From CAVAWX01 sp963592385 (lineage in GTDB: Bacteria; Actinomycetota; Coriobacteriia; Coriobacteriales; QAMH01), in contig CAVAWX010000002.1 in NCBI GenBank assembly GCA_963592385.1, positions 1 through 48,717 of the forward strand: a stretch of 48,717 nt of DNA, given 5' to 3'. Positions 8,211 through 16,549 of the stretch are shown here, one piece after another. Both the position numbers and the translations under genes were made by a program. Every line of letters starts with the position of its first letter. Position 1 is the first letter of the stretch. The notes below the pieces were generated by a model. The model did not search any database. It saw only the letters and a list, made by a program, of their open reading frames with translations, and was not told where the DNA came from.

Positions 8211-9692
8211 ATGCAGCTTGCAATCGAGAAGGTCTTTTCCGGCGTGGAGCATGCCGTCGTGCGCGGGAGCATCGATTCCGTGCTCGTGGGCGACGTCGTC
8301 TACGCCTCCTCGGAGGTGAAGCCCGGGGCGCTCTTTTTCTGCGTCGTGGGCACGCGCGTGGACGGGCACGACTTCGCGCAGGCCGCCGTCGCGGCGGGCG
8401 CGGTCGCCCTCGTGGTCGAGCGCCCGGTCGAAGGCTGCGAGGTGCCCCAGATACAGGTGGCCGACACGCGGCGCGCGCTGGCTTTGTGCGCGGCGAACTT
8501 CTTCGGCCGCCCTGCCGAGAAGCTTTCCCTCGTGGGCGTGACCGGCACGAACGGCAAGACGACGACGACCTTCCTCGTCGAGCACATGGCGGCATGCGCC
8601 GCGAAGGTGAAGACGGGCCTTGTGGGCACGGTCGAGGTGCACGTGGGCGACGAGCGCCGCCGCTCGCTTCGCACCACCCCGGAAAGCCGCGATCTGCAGG
8701 CGCTGCTTGCCGACATGGTGGACGCGGGCGTGGGCGTGGCGGCCCTCGAGGTGTCGAGCCACGCCATCGACTTGAACCGCATCGCGGGCACGCGCTTTGC
8801 CGTCGCGGCCTTCACCAACCTCTCCCAAGACCACCTCGACTACCACAAGACCATGGAGGACTACTTCGCGGCCAAGGCGCGCCTGTTCACCGACCACGAG
8901 GTGGGCGCGCGCGTCGTCTGCATCGACCACGAGCACGGCAGGCGCCTCGTGCAGATCTGCGAGCAGGCCGGCCACGAGGTCTTGACGGTCGGGGCGAACC
9001 GCGAGGCCTTCGTGCATCTGGAACGCGCCGTCTACGCGCCGCACACGACGCTTGTCACGCTGTCGTTCGGCGGCCAGCAGACAGACGAGTTCGCCTTGCC
9101 GCTGGTGGGGCGCTTCAACGTGGAAAACGCCCTCGTGTGCGCGGGCATCGGCGTGGCGCTGGGATATGCCCCGCAGGAGATATGCGACGCCCTCGCCTCG
9201 GCGCCGCAGGTGCCGGGCCGCATGCAGAGCGTGCAGGGCACGGACGGCACGCAGCCGCCCTTCGGCGTGCTCGTGGACTACGCGCACACGCCCGATGCCG
9301 TCGCCAAGGCCATCTCCGCCGTGGCCGACGTCACCCCCGGGCGCGTCATCTGCGTGTTCGGCTGCGGCGGCGACCGCGACCGCGACAAGCGCCCGAAGAT
9401 GGGAGCGGCCGCGTTGTCGGCCGACATCGCCGTCGTCACCTCAGACAACCCGCGCACCGAAGACGCGCGCTCCATCATCGACCAGATCCTGCCCGGCATG
9501 GAGGGCGCCGGCGCGCGCGTGCACGTCGAGCCCGACCGCCGCCGCGCAGTGCGCCTCGCGCTCTCGCTGGCCGAAAGCGGCGACGCCGTGCTGATCTGCG
9601 GCAAGGGCCACGAGGACTACCAGATAGTGGGCACCGAGAAGCTGCCCTTCGACGACCGCGTCGTCGCGGCCGAGGAGATCGATGCCCTGTGA
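8211..9692 (+). CDS. murE: UDP-MurNAc-tripeptide synthetase MurE (meso-diaminopimelate type)
   Basis: MurE adds the third stem-peptide residue to UDP-MurNAc-L-Ala-D-Glu in the cytoplasm. The 493-residue protein has the ATP loop GTNGKTT at residues 112-118 and EVSSHAIDLNR. The DNPR motif at 412-415 marks meso-diaminopimelate as substrate, and CGKGHEDYQ lies near the end. A longer reading frame begins at 8100 but overlaps ftsI. I chose the ATG at 8211 because GGGGAAAAG lies just upstream and MQLAIEKVF begins the conserved domain. Its stop overlaps the murF start by four bases. Confidence 0.95.
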   Translation: MQLAIEKVFSGVEHAVVRGSIDSVLVGDVVYASSEVKPGALFFCVVGTRVDGHDFAQAAVAAGAVALVVERPVEGCEVPQIQVADTRRALALCAANFFGRPAEKLSLVGVTGTNGKTTTTFLVEHMAACAAKVKTGLVGTVEVHVGDERRRSLRTTPESRDLQALLADMVDAGVGVAALEVSSHAIDLNRIAGTRFAVAAFTNLSQDHLDYHKTMEDYFAAKARLFTDHEVGARVVCIDHEHGRRLVQICEQAGHEVLTVGANREAFVHLERAVYAPHTTLVTLSFGGQQTDEFALPLVGRFNVENALVCAGIGVALGYAPQEICDALASAPQVPGRMQSVQGTDGTQPPFGVLVDYAHTPDAVAKAISAVADVTPGRVICVFGCGGDRDRDKRPKMGAAALSADIAVVTSDNPRTEDARSIIDQILPGMEGAGARVHVEPDRRRAVRLALSLAESGDAVLICGKGHEDYQIVGTEKLPFDDRVVAAEEIDAL

Positions 9693-11122
9693 TAGAGATC
9701 GACGCGAAAAAGATAGCCGAGGTCGCAGGCGGCGAGCTTCTGGCCGACGACCAGAGCGCGGCCCGCGTGGCCAAGGGGCTGGTGTGGGACACGCGCGAGC
9801 TGGCGGCCGGCAACATCTTCCTCGCCATACCCGGCGCGCGCGTGGACGGCAACGACTTCCTTTCGCAGGCCGCGATGGCAGGCGCCGGCTGCGTGGTGTG
9901 CACGCGGACCCCGAGCGATGCCGCCCGCGCGGTGGCAGGCGAGTTCTCCTGCCCCATCGTGGTCGTGGCAGACGCCGTGGCGGCTTTGGCGGCGCTCGCG
10001 GGCTGGTGGCGCGACCAGATCCGCGCCGTCGTCGTGGGCGTCACGGGCTCGACCGGCAAGACCTCGACCAAGGACTTCATCGCGGCCGTCCTGCGCCGCT
10101 CCTTCAACGTGGTCGCCACGCAGGGCAACCACAACAACGAGCTGGGCGTGCCCCAGACCGTGCTGGCGGCGGCCAAGGACACCGAGGTGCTCGTCGTGGA
10201 GATGGGCATGCGCGGCGCCGGCCAGATCGAGCAGCTGTGCCGCTTCGTGAAGCCCTCCATCGGCGTCGTCACCAACGTCGGCGTGGCGCACATGGAGCTT
10301 CTGGGCTCGCAGGAGGCCATCGCGCGGGCCAAGGCCGAGCTGCTGGCCGCCCTGCCCGCCGACGGGCTTGCGGTGGTGAACGCCGACGACGCGCACACGC
10401 CGCTTCTGCGCGAGGCGGGCGGCGTCGACGCGCGCGGCCTTGCCTGCATGAGCTTCGGCCTGTCCGAGGCGGCCGACCTGCGCGCCGGCGAGGTCGAGAT
10501 GCGCACGGACGCTTGCGCCTCGTTTTACCTCGAGGCAGCCGACGGCAAGCCTGCGCGCCAGGTGCACCTGGCGACCCCCGGGCGCCACAACGTGGAAAAC
10601 GCGCTGGCCGCCGCATGCGTCGCCTCCTACCTCGGGATGTCTGCCGAGAAAATCGCCGCCGGCCTGGCAGACGCGCGTCCGAGCGGCATGCGCATGCAGG
10701 TCGTGCGCGGCCCGCGCGGCGCCACCTTCGTCAACGACGCCTACAACGCCAACCCCGACTCCATGGACGCGGCGCTGAGCGCCCTGCACGACATGGACTG
10801 CGAGGGCAAGCGCGTCGCCGTCCTGGGCGACATGGGCGAGCTGGGCGCCGACGAGCGCGAGCTGCACGCGCAGGTGGGCAGGCGCGTGGCGGAGCTTTCC
10901 ATCGACCGCCTCGTGTGCGTGGGCACCCTTTCGGCCGAGACGGCCGCCGCCGCCGTCGAGGCGGGCATGCCCGCCGGGGCCGTGCAGCATTTCGACGACG
11001 CGCACCGCGCCGCGTCCTGGCTTGCCGAGCACCTGCAGCCCGCAGACATAGTGCTCGTGAAGGCCTCGCGTTTCATGGGGCTGGAAAAGATCGTCGAGGA
11101 GACGGAACAGGCAAATGTTTGA
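9689..11122 (+). CDS. murF: UDP-MurNAc-tripeptide-D-Ala-D-Ala ligase MurF
   Basis: MurF attaches the D-Ala-D-Ala dipeptide, completing the UDP-MurNAc-pentapeptide. The 477-residue protein has the P-loop GSTGKTS at residues 120-126, NHNNELGVP, VEMGMRGAGQI, the RHNVENALAA segment and FVNDAYNANPDSM. The start is a GTG whose last two bases form part of the murE stop (GTGA, 4-base overlap), implying translational coupling. Its 3' end overlaps mraY by 8 bases. No ddl gene, which would make the dipeptide, is in the window. Confidence 0.94.
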   Translation: MIEIDAKKIAEVAGGELLADDQSAARVAKGLVWDTRELAAGNIFLAIPGARVDGNDFLSQAAMAGAGCVVCTRTPSDAARAVAGEFSCPIVVVADAVAALAALAGWWRDQIRAVVVGVTGSTGKTSTKDFIAAVLRRSFNVVATQGNHNNELGVPQTVLAAAKDTEVLVVEMGMRGAGQIEQLCRFVKPSIGVVTNVGVAHMELLGSQEAIARAKAELLAALPADGLAVVNADDAHTPLLREAGGVDARGLACMSFGLSEAADLRAGEVEMRTDACASFYLEAADGKPARQVHLATPGRHNVENALAAACVASYLGMSAEKIAAGLADARPSGMRMQVVRGPRGATFVNDAYNANPDSMDAALSALHDMDCEGKRVAVLGDMGELGADERELHAQVGRRVAELSIDRLVCVGTLSAETAAAAVEAGMPAGAVQHFDDAHRAASWLAEHLQPADIVLVKASRFMGLEKIVEETEQANV

Positions 11123-12143
11123 TTTCTTCAGCGAATATCCCACCTACCAGATCTTCCTGGCGTTCATCATCTCCATGGCGCTCACCATGGTCGTGATGCC
11201 GCTGTGGATACGCCTGCTGAAGGTGCGCCAGATCGGCCAGCAGGTCCGCGCGGACGGGCCGCAGGGCCATCTGGTGAAGCAGGGCACGCCCACGATGGGC
11301 GGCATCGTCATCCTGCTGATGATGACGGCCTCCATCTTCCTCGTCGGCATGCCCAACGCGCGCCTTCTGCTCGTCTTGGGCGCGACGCTGCTCACCGGCC
11401 TGCTCGGCTTCGTGGACGACATCTCGAAGGTGGCAAAGGAGCGCTCGCTGGGGCTGCTCCCGCACCAGAAGATGCTCGCCCTGACGGCCATATCCGTCGC
11501 GTTTTGCCTCATCGCGGTGAACTTCCTCGGCATCGAGCCGACGGTGACGGTGCCCGTGGCCGGCTTCTCGATCGACCTCGGGGTGCTCACGACCGACATC
11601 TCGGGTTTCCGCATCCCGTGGCTCTACGTCGTCTTCGTCTTCCTGCTCATGGCCGGCATGTCCAACGCGGTGAACCTCACCGACGGCATCGACGGCCTGG
11701 CGGGCGGCACCATCACCATCGTGATGATCACGATGTGCGGCGTGGCGTATGCAAGCGACCAGCTCGACGTGGCGGTGTTCGCCATCGCGGCCGCCGGCGC
11801 CTGCGTGGGTTTCCTGTGGTTCAACACCTACCCGGCCGACATCTTCATGGGCGACACCGGCTCGCTTGCCTTGGGCGCGGCGTTCGCGGCGCTGGCCGTC
11901 GTCACGGGCACGGAGCTGTTCAGCATCATCATCGGCATGATCTTCATCGTCGAGGCGATGTCGGTCATCATCCAGGTCCTGCACTTCAAGCGCACGCGCC
12001 GCCGCGTCTTCCTCATGGCGCCGCTGCACCACCACTACGAGCAGAAGGGCCTGTCCGAGACGAAGGTCACGATGCGCTTCTGGATCGTCACGGGGCTGTT
12101 TTCCGCGCTGGGCTTCGCCCTCTACTTCATGTCGCGCGTCTAG
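11115..12143 (+). CDS. mraY: Phospho-MurNAc-pentapeptide transferase MraY
   Basis: MraY moves phospho-MurNAc-pentapeptide onto undecaprenyl phosphate, making lipid I. The 342-residue protein is polytopic with about ten hydrophobic segments. It has the family motifs KQGTPTMGG, the cytoplasmic FVDDISKVAKERS, NAVNLTDGIDGLAGG, FMGDTGSLALGAA and MAPLHHHYEQKGLSE. The gene starts within the last codons of murF (8-base overlap). Length and motifs are entirely normal. Confidence 0.96.
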   Translation: MFDFFSEYPTYQIFLAFIISMALTMVVMPLWIRLLKVRQIGQQVRADGPQGHLVKQGTPTMGGIVILLMMTASIFLVGMPNARLLLVLGATLLTGLLGFVDDISKVAKERSLGLLPHQKMLALTAISVAFCLIAVNFLGIEPTVTVPVAGFSIDLGVLTTDISGFRIPWLYVVFVFLLMAGMSNAVNLTDGIDGLAGGTITIVMITMCGVAYASDQLDVAVFAIAAAGACVGFLWFNTYPADIFMGDTGSLALGAAFAALAVVTGTELFSIIIGMIFIVEAMSVIIQVLHFKRTRRRVFLMAPLHHHYEQKGLSETKVTMRFWIVTGLFSALGFALYFMSRV

Positions 12144-12160
12144 GGAAAGGGGCGGCGCAC

Positions 12161-13594
12161 ATGAAGAAGGGAGCAGCGCATATGGCGGATGAAGGACGGC
12201 AGCCGGCGAACGCGGAGAAGATCTGCGTGCTGGGGGCAGGCGTCACCGGGCGCGCGGTGGCACTCGATGCCGCACGTGCCGGACACGAGGTCGTGCTCTT
12301 CGCGGGGCAGGACACGGAAGGCAACCGCGCCGCCGCGCCCGAGCTGGAGGCGGCAGGCGTCGATGTGCGCTTCACGGACGCCGTCGAGGGCAGCTTCGAT
12401 GTGTGCGTGCCCAGCCCCGGCATCCCCGCCACGAGCGCCTTCTACGCGGCCGGCGCCGCGCATGCCGCGTGCTGCATCGGCGAGCCGGAGTACGCGTGGC
12501 GCATCTCGCCTTCCGAATGGATCGCGGTGACGGGCACCAACGGCAAGACCACCACCGTCGCCTTGGTCGCCCATATACTCGCGTGCTGCGGACACGAGGC
12601 GCGCCCCTGCGGCAACACCCAGGACACGACGACGCTCGAGGCCGTGCGCACACGACCCGCCGGCGCTACCATCGTCGCCGAGCTCTCGTCGTTTCAGCTC
12701 GCCTCGACAGCCCGCTTCGCGCCCGACGTGGCAGTGCTGTTGAACATCACGTCCGACCACCTCTCCTGGCACGGCTCGCAGGAGGCCTACCGCCGCGACA
12801 AGCTGAAGCTGCTCGCCAACCTGGGCGCGGGCAGTTCCGCGGTGCTCGGCGCCGGCGTGTGCACGGGCTCGGAGATAGCCGAGCTGCGCGGCCGCGGCGT
12901 GCGCGTCGTCGTGGTGGGAGGCGACGACGAGGCGGGCAGCGCGTGCCTCGGCGACGACGGCGTCTTGCGCGTGAAGCTTTCGGGGGATGGCGAAGTGGCG
13001 CTGTGCCGGGCCGACGAGCTGCAGATACGGGGCGCGCACAACATCGAAAACGCGCTTGCCGCCGCGACGGCCGCCCTCGAGGCGGGGTGCGCGGCCGCAG
13101 ACGTCGCGGATGCCCTGACATCGTTTTCCGCCCTCGCGCACCGCATCGAGTGTGCCGGCGAGGTGGGCGGCGTCTCGTTCTACGACGACTCGAAGGCCAC
13201 GAACGTGGACGCGACGGTGAAGGCGCTTGCGGCCTTCGCCCCCGGGCACGTCGTCTTGCTCGCGGGCGGCCGCGACAAGCACAGCCCGTTGTCCGAGCTG
13301 GTCGCCGCCGCGAAAAGCGCGTGCGCCTGCGTGGTCTGCTACGGCGAGGCAGAAAAGCGCTTCGCCGAGGCCTTCGACGCGGCCCATGTCCCGACCGCCC
13401 GCGCACCGCGCATGCGCGAGGCCTTCGCGTGCGCGCTCGAGCAGGCGCGTCCGGGCGATACCGTCTTGCTCTCGCCGGCCTGCGCGTCCTTCGACGAGTT
13501 CTCCGGCTTCTCCGAGCGCGGCGACGCTTTCAAGCAGCTCGTCGCCTCGCACGCGGCCGGCGCGGCCGACGCGGCCGACGCGGAAGGCAAGTAG
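12161..13594 (+). CDS. murD: UDP-MurNAc-L-Ala D-glutamate ligase MurD
   Basis: MurD adds D-glutamate to UDP-MurNAc-L-alanine. The protein has an N-terminal Rossmann-like CVLGAGVTGRAVA, the ATP loop GTNGKTT at about residues 125-131, NITSDHLSWHGS, RGAHNIENALAA and FYDDSKATNVDAT. Two starts are plausible: ATG 12161 (477 residues, behind AAAGGGG) and ATG 12182 (470 residues, behind AAGGGAG). The two initiation regions resemble each other, as if duplicated. The C-terminus ends in an Ala/Asp run (GAADAADAEGK) encoded by a 9-bp repeat. A 17-base gap follows mraY. Confidence 0.94.
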   Translation: MKKGAAHMADEGRQPANAEKICVLGAGVTGRAVALDAARAGHEVVLFAGQDTEGNRAAAPELEAAGVDVRFTDAVEGSFDVCVPSPGIPATSAFYAAGAAHAACCIGEPEYAWRISPSEWIAVTGTNGKTTTVALVAHILACCGHEARPCGNTQDTTTLEAVRTRPAGATIVAELSSFQLASTARFAPDVAVLLNITSDHLSWHGSQEAYRRDKLKLLANLGAGSSAVLGAGVCTGSEIAELRGRGVRVVVVGGDDEAGSACLGDDGVLRVKLSGDGEVALCRADELQIRGAHNIENALAAATAALEAGCAAADVADALTSFSALAHRIECAGEVGGVSFYDDSKATNVDATVKALAAFAPGHVVLLAGGRDKHSPLSELVAAAKSACACVVCYGEAEKRFAEAFDAAHVPTARAPRMREAFACALEQARPGDTVLLSPACASFDEFSGFSERGDAFKQLVASHAAGAADAADAEGK

Positions 13595-13609
13595 GGGAGA
13601 GCGGCTCCC

Positions 13610-15385
13610 ATGGCCTCGTCGTCATCGTCATCTTCACCGTCGTCTTCGTCTGCCTCCGGGCGCTCGCGCCGCTCGGCTGCACGCGAGGGCGTCGCGCGCC
13701 TCATGCGCACCCCGGCGAAGATCATGGTGCCGCGCCTGCTCTTCATCGTCGCGGTGGTGCTTTTGTGCATCATCGGGCTGGTCGTGGTCTACTCGGCCTC
13801 CTCGGTGCAGGCCTACAGCGACAACGGCGACCCGGCCTACTACGTGCGCCGCCAGGCGATCTTCCTCCTCATCGGCATCGCGTTTTGCGTCCTCTTCGCC
13901 CGCGTGCCCTACACCTTCTGGTCGAATCCGGCCCTCTTCATCAGCTTGTGGGTGCTCACGACGCTGTTGCTCGTGGCCACGCAGATCGGCTTCGGCACCC
14001 AGGTCCTCGGCGCCGAGCGTTCCATCGTCATCGGCGGCATGGCGCTCCAGCCCGCCGAGATCGCGAAGATCACCACGGTGTATGCCGTGTGCTGCCTCGT
14101 GATCATGTACCGCGAGGGCCGCCTCGAGTTCAAGCACTTCATGGTCGCGCTCATCGTGGCCATCGCCGTCCCCGTCCTGCTCATATTCCGCCAGCCCGAC
14201 CTGGGCACCGTCATCATCTTGTTCATCGGCCTGATCGCCGCGGCGGTGCTCGCGGGGCTTTCGTGGAAGGTCGTGGCCATCGGCTTTGCGGCCATCGCCT
14301 TCTACGCCGCCCTCGTCTGCATCGTGCAGCCCTACCACCTCGACCGCCTGAAGACGCTCTTCGACCCGTGGAGCGACCCCGACGACACGGGCTACCAGAC
14401 CATCCAGTCGCTGTACGCCCTCGCGCTCGGCGGCACGAACGGCGCGGGCCTGGGCCTGTCCCAGGAGAAGTACCTCTACCTGCCCTACGCCCACACCGAC
14501 TTCATCTTCGCCGTCATAGGCGAGGAGTTCGGGCTGGTGGGCACCGTCTTCATCGTCCTTCTCTTCGCCTTGTTCACCTACGCGGGCATACGCATATGCC
14601 GCAACGCCCCCGACATGCTGGGCTGCACGATCGCCGGGTCGTTCACGGTGATGATCGCCTTCCAGGCCTGCGTGAACATGGGCTGCGTCATCGGGCTTCT
14701 GCCCGTCACGGGCAAGGCCCTGCCGTTTTTGAGCTACGGCGGCTCGTCGCTCGTGGCGACGCTCAGCATGGTGGGGCTCGTGCTGTCCGTGTCGTTTGCG
14801 AGCCGTGTGAACACGCAAAGCGAGAAGCGGCGGGCGGCGCTGCACGTGGTGGGCTCCGAGGCGCCCGGCGCGGGTGCGGGCGAGGGCGCGCGCAGCGGCC
14901 GGGCAGGTGCGCCGGGCCGGGTAGGTGCGCCGGGCCGCTCGGGCGCGCAGAGCCGCTCGGGCAGCGCCTCGCATGGTGAAGGGGGGCGCCGGGCGAAAGA
15001 GGGACGGCGCGGACGCGATGCGCGAAGCGGTGAAAAGGCGCAGCGCGGACGCGGCGCGCAGGATGGCGAAAGCGCGCGGCGCGCACGCGGGACGCGCAAT
15101 GATGAAAGCCCGCAGCGTGGGCATGGGACGAGGGCGCAAGGCGCTGCCAGCTCGCGCTTTGGCACTGCACGTTCCAGCAGCTCGCGCTCCGCCGGTTCAC
15201 GCTCCGGCCGCACACGTCCCGATGGCGCGCGTTCCGACCGTCCGCGCTCGAACGCCTCACGCTCGAACAACTCGCGCACGGACTCCGCGCGCCACGACAG
15301 CACGCGCCACGACAACGCCCGCGGGACCGGCGCACGCGCAGACGACCTGCGCCCCGCACGCGGCTACTCTCGAAAGGGGAGGTAA
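13610..15385 (+). CDS. ftsW: Septal peptidoglycan glycosyltransferase FtsW (SEDS) with long basic C-terminal tail
   Basis: FtsW polymerises lipid II at the septum with FtsI. Residues about 40-400 form the SEDS core with about ten membrane segments. They include VVYSASS, FRQPDLGT and PYAHTDFIFAVIGEEFG (conserved Asp/Glu loop), and end in LPFLSYGGSSL. The N-terminus is poly-serine followed by Arg/Ser. Residues about 401-591 form a 190-residue tail rich in Arg, Ser, Gly and Ala, probably cytoplasmic and disordered. Part of it consists of 12-residue repeats of the type GEKAQRGRGAQD. Normal FtsW lacks a tail of this size. The reading frame stays open with no stop until the murG leader, so the tail is translated. 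Confidence 0.92.
   Translation: MASSSSSSSPSSSSASGRSRRSAAREGVARLMRTPAKIMVPRLLFIVAVVLLCIIGLVVVYSASSVQAYSDNGDPAYYVRRQAIFLLIGIAFCVLFARVPYTFWSNPALFISLWVLTTLLLVATQIGFGTQVLGAERSIVIGGMALQPAEIAKITTVYAVCCLVIMYREGRLEFKHFMVALIVAIAVPVLLIFRQPDLGTVIILFIGLIAAAVLAGLSWKVVAIGFAAIAFYAALVCIVQPYHLDRLKTLFDPWSDPDDTGYQTIQSLYALALGGTNGAGLGLSQEKYLYLPYAHTDFIFAVIGEEFGLVGTVFIVLLFALFTYAGIRICRNAPDMLGCTIAGSFTVMIAFQACVNMGCVIGLLPVTGKALPFLSYGGSSLVATLSMVGLVLSVSFASRVNTQSEKRRAALHVVGSEAPGAGAGEGARSGRAGAPGRVGAPGRSGAQSRSGSASHGEGGRRAKEGRRGRDARSGEKAQRGRGAQDGESARRARGTRNDESPQRGHGTRAQGAASSRFGTARSSSSRSAGSRSGRTRPDGARSDRPRSNASRSNNSRTDSARHDSTRHDNARGTGARADDLRPARGYSRKGR
14975..15136 (+). repeat. 36-bp repeats (GGTGAA-headed) in the ftsW tail
   Basis: Units headed GGTGAA, GGCGAA and GATGAA begin at 15029, 15065 and 15101, exactly 36 bp apart. 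A related unit begins at 14975, 54 bp earlier. They encode 12-residue repeats starting Gly/Asp-Glu-Lys/Ser. Confidence 0.75.
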
Positions 15386-15388
15386 AGC

Positions 15389-16549
15389 ATGTACTTCGTC
15401 GTTTCCGCCGGCGGCACCGCCGGCCACATCAACCCGGCCCTCGCCGTCGCCGACGAGCTGCGCGGACGTGGGCACGAGGTCGCCTTCGTGGGCACGGACG
15501 ACCGCATGGAGGCGCGTCTGGTCGCTTTCGTGGGCACGGACGACCGCATGGAGGCGCGTCTGGTCCCCGAGGCGGGCTTCGAGTTCACCGGGCTTTCCGT
15601 CGCCGGCTTCGACAAAGCCAGGCCCTGGACGCTTGTCAGCTCGGCGGGCAAGCTGCTGGCCGCCACGAAAAAGGTCGAGGGCATGTTTCGCGCCCGCCGC
15701 CCGGACGCCGTGCTGGGGTTCGGCGCCTACGTGTCCATACCCGTCGGCCGCGCCGCGCACGCCCTGCACATCCCGCTCGTCATCCACGAGCAAAACTCCG
15801 TGCCCGGCATGGCAAACGACTACCTCGCCCGCCGCGCCGACCTCACCGCGCTCACCTACGAGGCCTCGCGGGAGTTTCTGAAGCCGGGCGGCGCATGCAT
15901 CGTCTGCGGCAACCCCGTGCGCAAAAGCGTCGAGCAAAGCGATGCGGCGGCCGGACGTGCCGCGCTCGGGATAGACGCCGACGCGACCGTCCTGCTCGTC
16001 ACGGGCGGCAGCCTCGGGGCGCATCGCCTGAACGCGGCGGTGTGCGCCCTGAAGGAGCAGCTGCTCGCCATCGACGGCCTCGTCGTCGTGCACTCGACGG
16101 GCGCGCAGGACTTCGAGTTCGTGAAAGGGCAGCTCGCCCTCGCCCCGCACGAAGAGGCCCGCTGGAAGGTCTTTCCCTACATCGAGCGCATGGGGGAGTG
16201 CATGGCCGCCTCCGATTTCGCCGTCTCGCGCGCGGGCGCTTCCTCGCTGGCAGAGCTCGCGACCCTGCACCTGCCCGCCGTGCTCGTGCCCTACCCCCAC
16301 GCCCGCGGCGACCACCAGACCCTCAACGCGCGCGCCTACGTCGACTCCGGCGCGGCGGTGCTCGTGGCGGACGCGGATGTAGAAGGTGTGCAGTTCTCCT
16401 CGGCGGTGCTCGAGCTTGCCGGCGACGCGCGGCGGCGTGCTACCATGCGCAAAGCCTGCGAGGGGCTTTCGGGCGCAGACGCGCGAAAGACGATCGCCGA
16501 TGCGGCGGTCCGGCTCGCACGACACGACGGATGCGAAGGGGCATCGTGA
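15389..16549 (+). CDS. murG: Lipid II synthase MurG (GlcNAc transferase) with a 14-residue internal duplication
   Basis: MurG transfers GlcNAc from UDP-GlcNAc to lipid I on the inner membrane face. GGTAGHINPALAVADEL, HEQNSVPGMAN, GNPVRKSV, VTGGSLGAHRLN and VSRAGASSLAELA are all present. GGGGAGGT lies before the ATG. The segment VAFVGTDDRMEARL occurs twice in a row at residues 31-58. Homologues have it once between the GHEV strand and PEAGF. The extra copy falls in the N-terminal Rossmann-like domain near the acceptor-binding loops, so it may disturb folding or activity. Total length is 386 residues against about 360 usually. The stop overlaps the murC start by four bases. Confidence 0.93.
   Translation: MYFVVSAGGTAGHINPALAVADELRGRGHEVAFVGTDDRMEARLVAFVGTDDRMEARLVPEAGFEFTGLSVAGFDKARPWTLVSSAGKLLAATKKVEGMFRARRPDAVLGFGAYVSIPVGRAAHALHIPLVIHEQNSVPGMANDYLARRADLTALTYEASREFLKPGGACIVCGNPVRKSVEQSDAAAGRAALGIDADATVLLVTGGSLGAHRLNAAVCALKEQLLAIDGLVVVHSTGAQDFEFVKGQLALAPHEEARWKVFPYIERMGECMAASDFAVSRAGASSLAELATLHLPAVLVPYPHARGDHQTLNARAYVDSGAAVLVADADVEGVQFSSAVLELAGDARRRATMRKACEGLSGADARKTIADAAVRLARHDGCEGAS
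15479..15562 (+). repeat. 42-bp near-perfect tandem duplication in murG
   Basis: Copies at 15479-15520 and 15521-15562 differ only at C15484/T15526, a silent GCC/GCT change. The length is a multiple of three, so the reading frame is kept. Confidence 0.95.

Noticed and set aside
5312..8272. A 986-codon open frame on the minus strand across ftsL and ftsI
   Set aside because: It lies antisense to well-defined genes, has Arg/His/Ala-rich sequence with no family motif and no ribosome site. Such frames are common opposite GC-rich genes.
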